64,000 bases of DNA, from the NCBI GenBank assembly GCA_028023455.1, contig JAQFVV010012441.1:4647911-4711910 (forward strand), read 5' to 3'. Every line of letters begins with the position of its first letter. The stretch's first letter is position 1. Below the pieces are notes generated by a model. It had not been told where the DNA came from and did not search any database. It worked only from the letters and a program-made list of their open reading frames with translations. Position numbers and translations under genes: made by a program. Below are positions 12,853-27,709 of the stretch, in pieces. Source of the DNA: Epiperipatus broadwayi (Eukaryota > Onychophora > Udeonychophora > Euonychophora > Peripatidae).

Positions 12853-14118
12853 TTTGGGGGTGATCAAATTTTGATGCTATAGACTTTTGAAATTTTTATA
12901 ATGAATACCATCTGCTTGCTGCCATTTCTTGGCAGCAGAGTGTTCTCATGGAAATCTGGAAATGTGGGGGATTTGGGGTGAAATTTCTTATCTCATTGAT
13001 CATATGAGGGAGGCTTATGGATGCATATGCATGTTAAGGGGTTGTTGTGTCTTTTGTTGGTGCTTGCGGAGGCACTGTGTGGGATGTAAGTGCGGAATTG
13101 GTCATCTTGAGATCCTGCATCTGCCTCTTTAGTGGCAGATGTTCTTTTGCATTGTTCTGGACAGAGAGGCTAAATCTGTGGAGGCATATATCATTTAATA
13201 ATGAATTTGGGGGGAGAGGAGGTCAAATGTTTAAATTTAGCTGCAGGGGTGTGTTTCATGGAATGCTGCATTTTGTTTGAACTGCACTGTTTGTTCATCT
13301 TTTCTTTGAATGAAGAATAATATGCTTGGAGTTTATGCTTCCTATACCAATGTGGAGCTTCAGATGAGTATTATAAAACTGATTTGTGAAGGTAGATTGA
13401 TGAATTGCCTTGCATTTACAAAAGACTACTTGGGGTTTGGGATGTTTATTTTAGGTTTGATGTACTGGATTGGATACTGTTTGGTATCGGAATGGTCACA
13501 GTGGTTTGAACTTGTTGATGATTATTATACAAATGAATGTTAATAAATGGAGGTATATTAATCAAAATTTTGTCTTCAAAAATGTGCCTAAAGATTTTGT
13601 GGTCAATGAAATTTTGTCTTGGGGGATTGAATTATTGCATTTAATACCTGAGGTGTGTAGAACAAGTGAGTATGGGTTTGTCAGGTGTTGTTTGGAAGGC
13701 TGATTATTAGTGAATTTGTGCTTGAAAGGCATGGCCTTCATTGTTGGGTATTTTCCATGAAAATTGATTGTTGTTAAACTTATTCATTAGTATACTTCAA
13801 CCTTGTGAATACTTAAATGATTGTGCCTGGATAATTATTCTTGAATGCTTTTAAAGATTAAGAATTATATTTTTAAGGATATAATAAAGTTATTATAGAA
13901 TCATAAAGTTATTGAATTTGTTTAATTGTATAATATTTTAATTGTTATTGTTTTGTAAAAGTTATCAAAAAAGAAAGGCATAATAAAGAAGATATAGGTA
14001 ACTATGACATTTATGATTGTAATTTGGTATAAATGTGTGTTAATAATTTGTTGTATCTTGGAGATTTTTGTGTAGACATTAAGTTAATTAAAAATCATTT
14101 ATTATTTTAAGTTATATT
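12853..14118. mobile_element. 1.27-kb unclassified insertion inside an RTE relic
   Basis: The two flanks (to 12852 and from about 14119) are adjacent in the related RTE copy at about 38005-38060, so this segment is an insertion. CATTAA occurs at both junctions (12847-12852 and 14119-14124), a probable short target duplication. The insert differs from its surroundings: it is G-rich on the plus strand up to about 13750, with four overlapping plus-strand ORFs of 67-77 codons (12929-13703), none of which I recognise. No terminal inverted repeats are visible. It could be a truncated retroelement or another mobile sequence. Confidence 0.6.
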
Positions 14119-14124
14119 CATTAA

Positions 14125-14400
14125 AAAACAACATTATTTTAGTTTTTTTAACATTTATCTTTAGTTCTGTTTTTTTTTTTTCCAACTTTTATCTGATAAC
14201 TCCTGCATCATTTTCTGAAGCTCTGAATCACTGTTTAAATAAAAAAAACAATTGTATCATTTTCAAATTGTAGATGACTAAAGTAATTTTCATTTATTTT
14301 TACTCTCTTAATTTTGTTCATTTTAATTTACAAAATATTTCATACAAACCTGCTGTAAAAAGTTTTGGAGATATAAAAGCACTCAGACATTACCTTTTCT
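14125..14400 (-). pseudogene. RTE LINE fragment, upstream part
   Basis: The plus strand shows blocks shared with 38040-38280 of the fuller RTE copy: ATCTGATAACTCCTGCATC, and CTGCTGTAAAAAGTTTTGGA in the region just before the catalytic aspartates. It is the 5'-ward continuation (on the minus strand) of the fragment at 12465-12846. No open frame remains. Confidence 0.75.
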
Positions 14401-15825
14401 TTATTATAAGAAAAGTGTATATCGAAAAGACCCTAATATACTGTATTGTATATGTATAAAATACATACAAACTTTTTAAACAATTTCGTATTTAAAAATA
14501 TTTTTTACTGTACAAAATTGATTTTATTATGTGTTTCTGAAGTGTAGCAAAATAAAAAATAGGATTTAAAATAATGTTTTAAGATCTGCATATATAAATG
14601 ATAAAATATGGATTAAAATTTAAAAAAATAAAACATCAGATATATTAATGACATATTCTTAACATTAATATTTCTAAAGATTGCTGTAAACATAAAACTT
14701 TAAGAGAAATAAATTTGATAATACCTATCTTAATTTTTCACGTTATAAAAATTAATAAGTGAAGGGAAACTGATATATAAAAATTTCAGATAATTATCTA
14801 CTTCTGATTTAATATATTTGTCAGACAGTGATTAGACTGTCACATGTTTACAATGTAATCAGGAAATTTATTATTATTATTTCATTAATTTTCAATCTTT
14901 TTTATATATTTTTGAACAATGACTAAATAAACCAGAGGTTTTGAGATACTAGATATCATTATCACAATGTATATTAATACTTGGTTATTTCTATACTTTG
15001 TAAAATGTCATGAAATGAATTGTATTAAATCAAAATGTCGTGAAATGAATTGTATTAAATCAAAGTATAAGGAAATCAGAGTGGATGGAATTTTGGTTGT
15101 TTGATATGTATCATTTTTCACTAGAAGAATACGTTTATTTTGCCATACATAATATCTATTATTACTTTAAAACCTAGTCTATTAAACAAATACAGACATC
15201 TTTACTTGCCTAAAAACAGTTATTATAATATATTCATTCTCTATTTAATTTGTTACTGCTGTATTCATATGTAATTTTAATAGAAAGGAAATGACACCCT
15301 ATACACATGCTTTGTAATCATGGTTTAATACCTCAATGATGTTTTTTTGAGTATAAAGAATATTATCAAACCAAAACACAAGACAGGATTTTGAAAAGAT
15401 AAGAGTGGCCATCTTATCTTGGTAACTTTGGTTTGAGAGTATCTTTCAAACTCTACAAAACATCATTAAGATATTAAAACAACATTACAGGCTTGTGTAT
15501 AGAATGTAATTTTCTTTTGATTAAAATATAACAAGTTAACAATCTTGGATAAAAAATATTTATTGCCAAACATCATTTAATAATAAATATATAGCCTGAT
15601 CCAGTCTTGATCATTGTTATTTCATAATACTTCAACCATATTGTCACTTTTCCACATTTTCCTGAATAATGATGAAGAAAAATTTATAATAAAATCAAAT
15701 TTTGTTAATACATAATACATTAGTAAGTTAATTAACCTAAATTTAATTGATACCTTCATACTCTAGATATTTATAGCTAAACATAATTAATTTGGTTGGT
15801 TAAGAGGCAGCAGTACAATTGTAGA
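14401..15825. other. No recognised gene
   Basis: AT-rich DNA; only a short tandem duplication at 15003-15062 stands out. Confidence 0.55.
15003..15062. repeat. 30-bp tandem duplication
   Basis: Two adjacent copies of a 30-bp unit beginning AAATGTC, differing by a single A/G change. Confidence 0.9.
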
Positions 15826-16002
<177 letters not shown>

Positions 16003-16121
16003 CAATGTGACTAAAATATAAGATTATTAAACTTATTTATTTCAATATAAGTTCCCCAACTCAAATTTATATTTTTATGTTAGAACAATGTTCAAAACAT
16101 CCAATCATCATGCTATTAGGC

Positions 16122-16610
16122 AAGGGGTGGGAAATTGTTTTGGCTCAGGGACTGCAGAGGTTGGTGAAGGGCTGCATTGGGGCCACTTTGTGGAAGCGAA
16201 GGTTAGTGGAGGGCCACACCTTTTTATGACATAATAAACATACTACTTTATTTCCTGTATTACCAAAGAAATATTTGTTTGTCCATTCTTCATTAAACAC
16301 ATGACATTCATCACCAATTTTACATTTTTTCAGAGGGTTCATGGTTTCACTAAAGTTGAAAATGTATATATTTGTTAATGCAAAGACAAAATTGAAATGA
16401 ACCACATCAACTGGAAAAGCACTGCACACTATATCTACACTGCACATGTGTATTGACATGGCCATCCTAGTGGAAAATACGAGATAAATCTTCGCTGGGC
16501 ATGGGAAGGAAATCTTAGTTCAAGACGGATTTTTCTGATTGTCTTGGTGGGCTGCATAAAAACTCTTAGCGGGCTGCATGTGACCCTCAGGCCACTATTT
16601 GCCACCCCTG
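16122..16610 (-). mobile_element. hAT-type element with residual transposase N-terminus
   Basis: A 489-bp element with inverted ends (AAGGGGTGGGAAATTG on the left; CAGGGGTGGCAAATAG read inward from the right on the minus strand). It is flanked by an identical 8-bp duplication TATTAGGC (16114-16121, 16611-16618). The minus-strand ORF 16145-16465 contains CHVFNEEWTNKYFF followed by VVCLLCHKKV. This resembles the zinc-finger N-terminus of Charlie-type hAT transposases and the related domesticated GTF2IRD2/ZBED-like proteins. The catalytic core is absent, so this is an internally deleted copy. Confidence 0.88.
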
Positions 16611-16618
16611 TATTAGGC

Positions 16619-17784
16619 AATTAATACTATATGGAGATGAATTATGTTTATTTTACTAAAACATAAATCACTTTATTTATATAATAATAAATTTAAAATA
16701 GTCCATTTTTCTTTGCCTAAAAGCAATGAAAGAGAAGGTGTGCACACACGGAGTGGTGATGAATTAAGAATAGTTTTAAATCTTTATTTTATTCCCTAAT
16801 TTAAAATTCCTGGATATAACAGTATTAAGTTTATCTCCAATTACAATTATTTTTTATTCACCAGAGAGACATTGTTCATGCAGTTTGCCTTTGTAATATC
16901 AATTTGTAAATATAGAGAAGATGCAAAGAGGTAATTTAAATCCGCAAAGTTCATTATGTAATCAAAATGCAAATTGAACCAATGAGATAGTAGTTCGGAA
17001 TTTAAAAATTAAAAAAAAATAAATGAAGGAATTTTACATATTGATTAAATTTGACTAATAATAGGCTTCAGTTAAAAAAGTGTTTTGAAAATGAGTGATC
17101 TCAACTGAATATTATAAATCTAAAAAAAAGCAGTGATTCTTAATTTTACATTAGTCATCTAAATCTGTGCATTTCTTTCATTTATATTTAATATCTCTAT
17201 TATTCAGTAGCATTCTCAATCTATGTAGACACATGTAAGCCCACATACATATGTAGTGTATGCAACTAATTAGTTTTACTCCTTTTATTGATATATAAGA
17301 ACTGTATCTGTCTTATTTTTGATTCATTTATTAATATGTATGATTTTTTCTTTTTAAAAATTGACTTATTCTTTTATTATTCACTATTTCAAATTTTAAA
17401 TTTAGATGAATTTTAAGCCATCAATTTACTGTTTCGTAATTTAATCCAAACTGAATACTTCAATCAGACATGATCTTGATTATTAAATTTATTTTAGCAA
17501 ATCTAGTAAAAAAAAAAGTTAGGATTCAATATAAAGATTTTAAAAATTAAAAAACTTTTTCCTTTTTACACGAATAGTGTAGAATAAATGTTGATTTACA
17601 GTTATAAAATTACTATCCGTTCTTATGAATAAACTAGTTAAATTTTTTTTATTCTCTACCTCCTTGTATCAAAGGAGGACGATTGATTAAATAACTAGAA
17701 TTAAAGGTTTCATTCTCCAGTAAAATTTTTATGTAAGCTTATATATTCACGCACACACATATATATATATATTATAACAATACT
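16619..17784. other. No recognised gene
   Basis: AT-rich; an (AC)/(AT) run at about 17752-17774 and nothing else identifiable. Confidence 0.55.
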
Positions 17785-18200
17785 CAAGGCTAGATAAGCT
17801 TATAAGTAATCATTAAAATCAGTTTATAGTTAGACAATTCCAATATCAATAACAGTTAATAATTTCAATCTGTTGCCAAGGCAACATCCTTTTACAATAA
17901 AGATGGAAATCCCATCTTTATTTATGGTATAACATATTTATATAGACACTAAAAATTGCACCTTAACCACAGAAACTGAAATTATTGATACAAAGAAGTT
18001 TTAAAAAGCCTATTTAAACAGATAGATATAACCTGTTCTGAATTCAGACTAATAAATGGGCAATCATAACATTCAAACTGCAATTATAACTTTCAAATTG
18101 CACTCCAACAATGTATTACTTAAATAATATGGAATAATGATCAAAACTAGATAGTTCTATAAGTAATCATTTAACAAATATTGTATAAACTAAAGAACTA
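17785..18200 (+). repeat. ~360-bp tandem repeat family Y
   Basis: The block TATAAGTAATCATT recurs near 17801 and 18162, giving a period of about 360 bp. Diagnostic internal blocks are a perfect hairpin GTTGCCAAGGCAAC, AAAGATGGAAATCCCATCTTT (also self-complementary) and ACTGAAATTATTGAT. The same unit is found at 22975-23420, reversed at 43660-43790, and diverged at 11700-12180. There is no ORF. Family affiliation unknown. Confidence 0.7.
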
Positions 18201-19795
<1,595 letters not shown>

Positions 19796-19799
19796 TGAT

Positions 19800-21325
19800 T
19801 ACTAATTACCTCCCTATTTATTTACTTACTTACCTACCTGCCTGCTTATTTAACTATCTATAAACTGCCAACTGATTGATCAATTGACCAATCTATGGAT
19901 CTAATTACCTACTTTTCATCCTACCTCTCTCCTATTTAATTATTTTTCTATCTATATATCTATTTATCTATCTATTTATTAATTATTTATCTTTATATCT
20001 ATATACGTATCTAATTTTCTATATTTTTGTTTGCCTCTGTTTCTATTCATAATTTTATGTATCTATAATTTTGTCTTTCTCATCTTATATATTTAAGGTA
20101 TTCAAGACACAGTAGTTAATACATCTCAGTTTTTAAATTGAAGTTGAATAAAATTTCTAATTTTTTTCACGTTCAAAATAAGTTTAAAGTTTTCTTTTAG
20201 TAACAAACAACCGATGATCAGCCTATTTGTCACAAAAGAGTGATTGTTAAATAAGATTTTAATTATTCTTATCTAAAGGATTCTTCTACACGAATAAAAC
20301 ATTTTTTAATATTCTACCAGGTAACATTTGAAAAGTATGACCTAGTAATCACTTTTTTTTTGTTACCAAGAGAAGATTCACGTCGAGAAGTTTTAGTTTC
20401 CATGTATATTTTGTATAGATATGCATTTCGTTAGGCAATATTTGTTTATATATATAGTTGTTTTTATATGTGATAAAAAAAACAACAAAAAAAAAACGAT
20501 ATTGTTAAATAGTATAAAACATACATTTTTACTAACTTAACCGATTTTAAAATGCAGTGATCCGGTTGAGTTAAGAAATCTAAATGTACGTGTATTTTAT
20601 GCGTAGGTGATTTAAATTTGTAATAAAAAATTATTATATATTTAAGCGCTAGACTAATGTTATTTTTTAACTGTAGATTGCTAAAACATACAAAATGGTA
20701 AGTTAGTGTAAAAACATATTACTATATGTATCTTTTTTTTAAAAAAAAAAAAAAAATATAACTTATAGATGAAAAAAATATAAATACAAAATGTTAATAG
20801 TTTTAACTTTTGTTATCTTCAGCGAACATATATGTACATCTTTAGAATTATAAGCTTTTTTCCTTAATCTTAAACAATCAATGATAAATTTTTTGATAGC
20901 AACATTAAAATTAAGCTTCAGCAAATTCAAAAAGAAATCCAATACGTTAACTGGTACAGTTGAAAAGCATCTGAATGCTTCTATTGATCTCCATTCCAAG
21001 GAAAAAAAGGTATTTAAAGTGAAATTTAGAATCTTTCTTCTATAAAGTAAGCTAATTTTTTTTCCAAACTTTTTTTTTTATCAATTGCCATTAATATATA
21101 TATATATTATATGGTTTTATTTAAAAAAATAAAATTTCCTTGGTGAACTTTTGGAGGGAAAGTTTCTCATCATGTGAGATCATAGACACACGAATGGATA
21201 TATACATATGCATACAGATAAGGTCTATCAACAATTTCATAAATAGTCTTCATTTAACAACGTGTGATTTAATAAAAAATCACAGAAGTTTTTTTAAATT
21301 TTTATTCGTAAAATAATCAATGCTA
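19800..21325. other. No recognised gene
   Basis: Decaying TATC-like sequence to about 20000, then AT-rich DNA with a 12-15-base A run near 20741. No protein motif. Confidence 0.5.
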
Positions 21326-21329
21326 TCCA

Positions 21330-21405
21330 AAATCCCGAATGCTAAAATCCCAACTGCTCAAAATTCGATCATTCTAAAATCCCGAAATCCAAAATTTCTA
21401 CCGTC
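21330..21405. repeat. Degenerate AAAATCCC short tandem array
   Basis: Five or so imperfect 12-17-bp units of the form CAAAATCCCGAATG. A similar array occurs at 23520-23660 in the same orientation. Confidence 0.55.
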
Positions 21406-21599
21406 AAATGTGGACAATTTACCTATCTTTGTGTTAAATCCTAATCTGTGTGCTATTACCAACAGTTGAATGTATTTAAAAAGTTTAAATCTAAAGTTTA
21501 CATTTTTCTAAAGACATTCAGTTCTTATTATTAGATGACGGAAATATCAAATAATTAATAATAAGATGCCACCACCACAAATCTTCAGACAAATACTAA

Positions 21600-22985
21600 G
21601 TATTAAGTATGGACTCATACCGCGTCAAACTATAGACATTATGAAAAATTTATGTCTAAAACTGTCCACAGTAAAAATCAAATAACTTTCTTATGTAAAT
21701 GTAAATCTGAAATAATTATTCTTAAGAGTTTGCAACTAAAATCTCCAATTCACATTCAGAGAGCTGACAAAATTATTTAGAGAACAATTATGGCTCTCTT
21801 AAGAGAAAGAATGAATGCTCAAAGATTTTCCAAGTATCAAACCTTGCTTTCCATTAGCAAATGTAGAATGTTTCTTTAAAAATTAATTGATGAAGACTTC
21901 ACAAGAGATTCTCAATCAGTAAAAGATCATATTTTAAATTACAGAGATAAATAAATTAATGTCAAAAAACACACAAACTTGGAAACCTACATAGGCATAT
22001 CAAAGGTCATAATGTACTAAACAACCTACCACTAACAACTGTTAAAAAAATTAGTTCCGGACATTTAACACATCCTAACATTTCTATTATGAAAAAAGGA
22101 TTACATTTTGTTATCACACCATCTAATATTCCTTCATTGGATATAATGACAGATGATGAGGAAGTCACTCAAAAATTTCCCATTGAAGAAGCAGCAGAAT
22201 TGTGCTGGATAATAAAAAAGGTCACTTGAAAGAGAATAAAAATTGAAATCAAGTAGTTCCTATGATAAAAGAAAGCTACTTGAGTTTTTCAAAGTTGCCA
22301 AATCTGTAATTACACTCCCTACCCACAAAACAATGCTCCAGTTGTAATGAATACAACTGATTATGATAACAAATACAATCTAATAGCAGTTCAATATAAA
22401 AAAGTGGCAAAAAAAACCTGATATTGAGTATAGAAATAAAGTTACAAACATTACTCAGAGAACAATTCAGAAAAATGTTAATTAACATTATATTTGAACA
22501 AAATTCATCATCTTCATGGTAAATCTAAAATACATAAGGACCATGTCTTATTAAGACCTATTATAAATTTTAGAAATTCACTTTTCCAAAACTTGTCAGG
22601 ATTTCTTCTCAAAGTTCTTAGTCGCTGGGCATATGAGACCCTATTCTTTGTCAGAGATTCAAAAAAGTTGAAAGAACTGACATATTATGATGTAATCTTT
22701 GATGTAAAAAGCCTTATCACAAATCTGTTCTATGATGTAGCTTTGTCGATTGATTGAATGGCAATAGTAGCCTACATACCAGCACACAACTGTTTCTATT
22801 GATAGTATAATGCAACTATTAATATTCTGCATAAAATAACTGGAAAGTACAGCATAAGAAATGCTTCATATCCAATGAAAATTTGGCTTCACTATGTTAA
22901 TGATATACAAGGTGAAACACTAATACAAACATTCTGTACACATATTAATAACATATCCCATATTTATTTATAGGCTAATATATTT
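21600..22985 (+). pseudogene. Penelope-like element reverse transcriptase relic
   Basis: Broken plus-strand frames show, in order, PLE landmarks. First is a region around 22330-22400 encoding NAPVVMNTTDYDNK, parallel to the PLE pattern of a valine-rich strand followed by a D-Y/F-xx-K stretch. Next, the 22494-22757 ORF carries GKSKIHKDHVLLRPIINFRN (PLE KIHKxxxPLRPI motif) and DVIFDVKSLITNL (motif A, F-D-V-x-S-L-x-T-N). Finally, LHYVNDIQ at about 22890 stands at the R-Y-V-D-D position with the first catalytic Asp replaced by Asn. Many stops and frameshifts make it non-functional. The GIY-YIG domain is not seen downstream; repeat family Y follows instead. Confidence 0.85.
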
Positions 22986-23420
22986 ATATAGACACTAAAG
23001 ATAGAAACCTGATAAGAGTGACTGAAATTATTGATGCAAAAAAGTTTAAATAAACCTCCTTAAACTGCTAAATCTAACATGTTCTGAATGCAGGTTAATA
23101 AATAGTCAATAATAACATTCAAACTGCAATTATAATTTTCAAATTGTAACAATGTAGTACTTAAATAATAAGTGTAATAATTCTCAAGACTAAATGTGTT
23201 TGTAAGTAATCATTAAAATCAGTCAACACTTAGACAATCCCAATAAAAATAACTATCAACAATCTCAATATGTTGTCATGGCAACATTAACAATAAAAAT
23301 GGAATCTCATCTTTGATGGTCCAGTCTATCTAAATAGATATTAAAGATTTCAACTTGGCCATGGAGACTGAAATTATTGATATGAAAAAGTTTAAATAAA
23401 CATTCTGATTAAAAAGAACT
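22975..23420 (+). repeat. ~360-bp tandem repeat family Y
   Basis: GACTGAAATTATTGAT recurs near 23012 and 23367, giving a period of about 355 bp. The copy contains the GTTGTCATGGCAAC hairpin and the ordered blocks seen at 17785-18200. It abuts the PLE relic directly and may be linked to it. Confidence 0.68.
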
Positions 23421-23519
23421 TGGAATAAACAATATTGTAATCTCAATTCTTTTATAAAAAGCATAAATGTGATACATTTTGCATGCATAATAGAATATTA
23501 ATAAATGTACTAAAGGGTT

Positions 23520-23660
23520 TTCCTCAAAATCTTGACAGCTATAACCCCATCAGTGCGGATACTTGCAACTCAAAATCCCAACAATCTAAAATTGCAGCAA
23601 TTCAAAATATCAACAATGTAAAATCTTGAATATGTAAAATATTGACAAATCCAAATTTAA
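23520..23660. repeat. Degenerate AAAATCCC/AAAATATC array
   Basis: Imperfect 13-17-bp units (CTCAAAATCCCAACAA and relatives), in the same orientation as 21330-21405. The two arrays bracket the PLE relic and family Y copy. Confidence 0.5.
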
Positions 23661-25324
<1,664 letters not shown>

Positions 25325-26088
25325 GTGTGTGTGCATGTGAAAACATGGATTGAACTACTCTTCACACATGAACTCAAAAACTGTCACACATTTTACAGTC
25401 AATAATTGTTTTAAAATCATAAGTGATCACCTATAGCTAGAGTTTGGTTTGTTTTTTTTTTTAAAAAAAAAAAAACTATTATTGAATGGCTAAGTTACAG
25501 CTTGAACTTATTGTGAGCCTAATTTTTAAATCAGCATATTACTTGCACAAGCTCAGTTAAAAACCAGATGATATTCTAATATTGACATTACATGGGTGCG
25601 TACCTATTTTTAAATAGAGATTAAATCCAAGATGAAGAATCATGAAACCTTCATATCCTCCCATCACTTAGCAAGTTTTTTTTGTATAAAGAGTTTGGAG
25701 ACTCTTCTATTCAAAAGATGTTTTACTCTTATATTTCTTATAAGTTACATTACTTCACTAAATGTGTTTGTAATATCAATTTGTATCAAAGAAGTAAAAA
25801 AAAATCAAAATAAATAAAAATACACTAATGTGGATTCTGAAAACTTTTGACTCATGAATTGTTTATTAAGATGGTAAAAAAAAAACTATGACAGAAATGC
25901 TGTTGATTTTATTAAAGCCATGAATCTCTTCGAATGCTTTTGTAAATAATACAGAATGTACCAAGATTATGGGTGACAATTATTAAACTACTGTAATCTT
26001 TGCAGAGACTAAAAATAAAATAAAATGTATTTATAGTAAAAAATGAATTTTCTTCAGCTCTTGTTTAGAAACAATTTTAATTATAATA
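25325..26088. other. No recognised gene
   Basis: AT-rich; a T9/A12 foldback near 25452-25475 is the only structure seen. Confidence 0.5.
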
Positions 26089-26102
26089 TTTAAATACAAG
26101 TG

Positions 26103-26222
26103 CAAAACCATAAAACAATACAATACTAGATTAAATTTTAAAAATTTTATCAAAATCCTTACACAACCATGGTTTCATCTACTACAAATAGACCTTCTCA
26201 AGTGAAAATCAATCTAAAGGAA

Positions 26223-26256
<34 letters not shown>

Positions 26257-26481
26257 AACAAACCTTCCCATAATTCACTACAAATTATGGGAAGGTTTGT
26301 TTGTATATATATATATATGTTTTCCTTTAGATTGATTTTCACTTGAGAAGGTCTATTTGTAGTAGATGAAACCATGGTTGTGTAAGGATTTTGATAAAAT
26401 TTTTAAAATTTAATCTAGTATTGTATTGTTTTATGGTTTTGCATTTTTATTTTTGCTAGTATAGTGTTAGACAGTTTTGGT
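26103..26481. mobile_element. Palindromic element with 14-bp target duplication
   Basis: Long, nearly perfect inverted arms run from about 26103 to 26442, centred at 26279 with a 7-base loop (26276-26282). A 39-bp non-palindromic tail follows. The element is bracketed by identical 14-bp direct repeats TTTAAATACAAGTG (26089-26102 and 26482-26495), which indicates insertion by a retrotransposition-like process. It contains no ORF. Its left arm contains an (AT)n tract longer than that in the right arm. One arm reads CTTGAGA ... GATGAAACC, a weak resemblance to an eroded hammerhead core that I do not rely on. Confidence 0.8.
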
Positions 26482-26520
26482 TTTAAATACAAGTGTATTG
26501 TTTATACTGAACTTATGTAA

Positions 26521-26815
26521 ATGGAAAAGATTTGAACTCAAACATTCAAGCTACATACAGATATCCACTCCATTTTAAACAACTCATATACATGACTACA
26601 TATAGATGAAAAAAAAAAAAAGATCAATGTACATATTTTGGGCTGAACCAGGAATCATCAGTTGGTCCAGATCATCATCTCCCACACATCTACCCAACCA
26701 ATGCTTAGTTTTTATTAAGATAGCAAATTTTCAAACTTTAATAGACAAACTTCGATAGCTGTAAAAACTTGAAAGTCTGAATTCAAATTCATTCTAATCA
26801 TAAATATACTATTAT
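26521..26815 (-). repeat. Family S repeat, copy S2 (hammerhead and B box)
   Basis: On the minus strand: CTGATGA with stem II UUCCU-GGUUC-AGCCC (eroded from GUGCU/AGCAC), then AAAAU in place of GAAAU. Downstream are GTGGATATCTG (A-box region) and a B-box relic GAGTTCAAATC (26529-26539). A plus-strand fragment of the same family's 3' part (GATAGCTGTAAAAACTTGAAAG then GAATTCAAATTC) lies at about 26750-26800, making an inverted pair. Confidence 0.62.
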
Positions 26816-27560
26816 CAATTTTCTTGAGTGTATTAAGCAAGAATTATAATTCTACATGTTAAACTTAATATTCTTTACTTTATGCTTTTATTTTTGATGG
26901 TATAATAGGAAGAATATTGTGAAATGTGAAGAAAATTTAATTTTTATTTCTTAATACATTTTTTAAAACTTTTTAATGCAATTATATAAATAGAAATATT
27001 TATTTACAATTTTCCATTTTTTTTCCATTTATACTTTTTTAGTTTACATAGTTCCAAAAATTAGGAATGAAGAAAGTTTAGATAAAATTTAATTCTTCTT
27101 GAAGATGATACTGAAAAGTGTACAGAATTTTATATAAAATAAAAAATAAAAAATTTCAATAATTTTTTTGCAAACATTATTTGCAAACACTAAAAATGTA
27201 TTGTGATTGTGAATATATATGGACGCAAAGTCTCAACTAGATTGGAAATTGGAAAGTGAGTAAAAATTGAGTTACAATACCAAAAAAAAAGAAAAGAAAG
27301 AAAAACGACAACAGAATATGTTAAATGGATGTATGAAGAAGAGACATTTAATGTTAACTTTGCAACAATACAACTTTTCTTTTTGTACATTCTAAGTAAA
27401 TTTTGTTTCTTTTTCTGAATTATAAGAGGGAATAGAATAGAAATACCAATCCTTTAAATCAATAATGATATTTTCATGTATTCAAACCAAATTAAAAATT
27501 GAAACTGATTTTTGTTCTATACCTGACCCAATCTCCTATGACTTAAAGTGGTCCTTATCT
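26816..27560. other. No recognised gene
   Basis: AT-rich sequence; the short ORFs have no motif. Confidence 0.5.
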
Positions 27561-27590
27561 GTGATATTATATATATATATATAATATCAC
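27561..27590. repeat. 30-bp perfect hairpin
   Basis: GTGATATTA followed by an alternating TA tract and TAATATCAC forms a perfect inverted repeat about 70 bp upstream of the hammerhead-like motif. Confidence 0.85.
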
Positions 27591-27658
27591 CTTCTTAATA
27601 GTTATGTATTAGATAAATGCTCAGTTAGAGTTGGCATTTTTGAATCTGATGTCCTAGC

Positions 27659-27700
27659 TCTTCACTGAAGAGAGCCATAGCTCAAAACTGGTCTGGGAAT
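27659..27700 (+). ncRNA. Hammerhead-like motif with intact stem II
   Basis: CTGAAGA (27665-27671, fits CUGANGA), then stem II GAGC/GCTC with a four-base loop CATA, AAAA in place of GAAA (27684-27687), C, a two-base loop, GTC (27691-27693) and TGGGAA. The segment TTCA before the core pairs with TGGG after the cleavage site. The only core departure is G12 to A. The motif layout matches the H1 family at 4.5 and 29.6 kb, suggesting a distant single-copy relative. Confidence 0.55.
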
Positions 27701-27709
27701 GGGGGCAAT

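Noticed and set aside
26300-26400. Hammerhead in the arms of the 26103-26481 palindrome
   Set aside because: CTTGAGA ... GATGAAACC needs both an insertion and a deletion in the core and lacks a convincing stem I; noted only as a weak resemblance.
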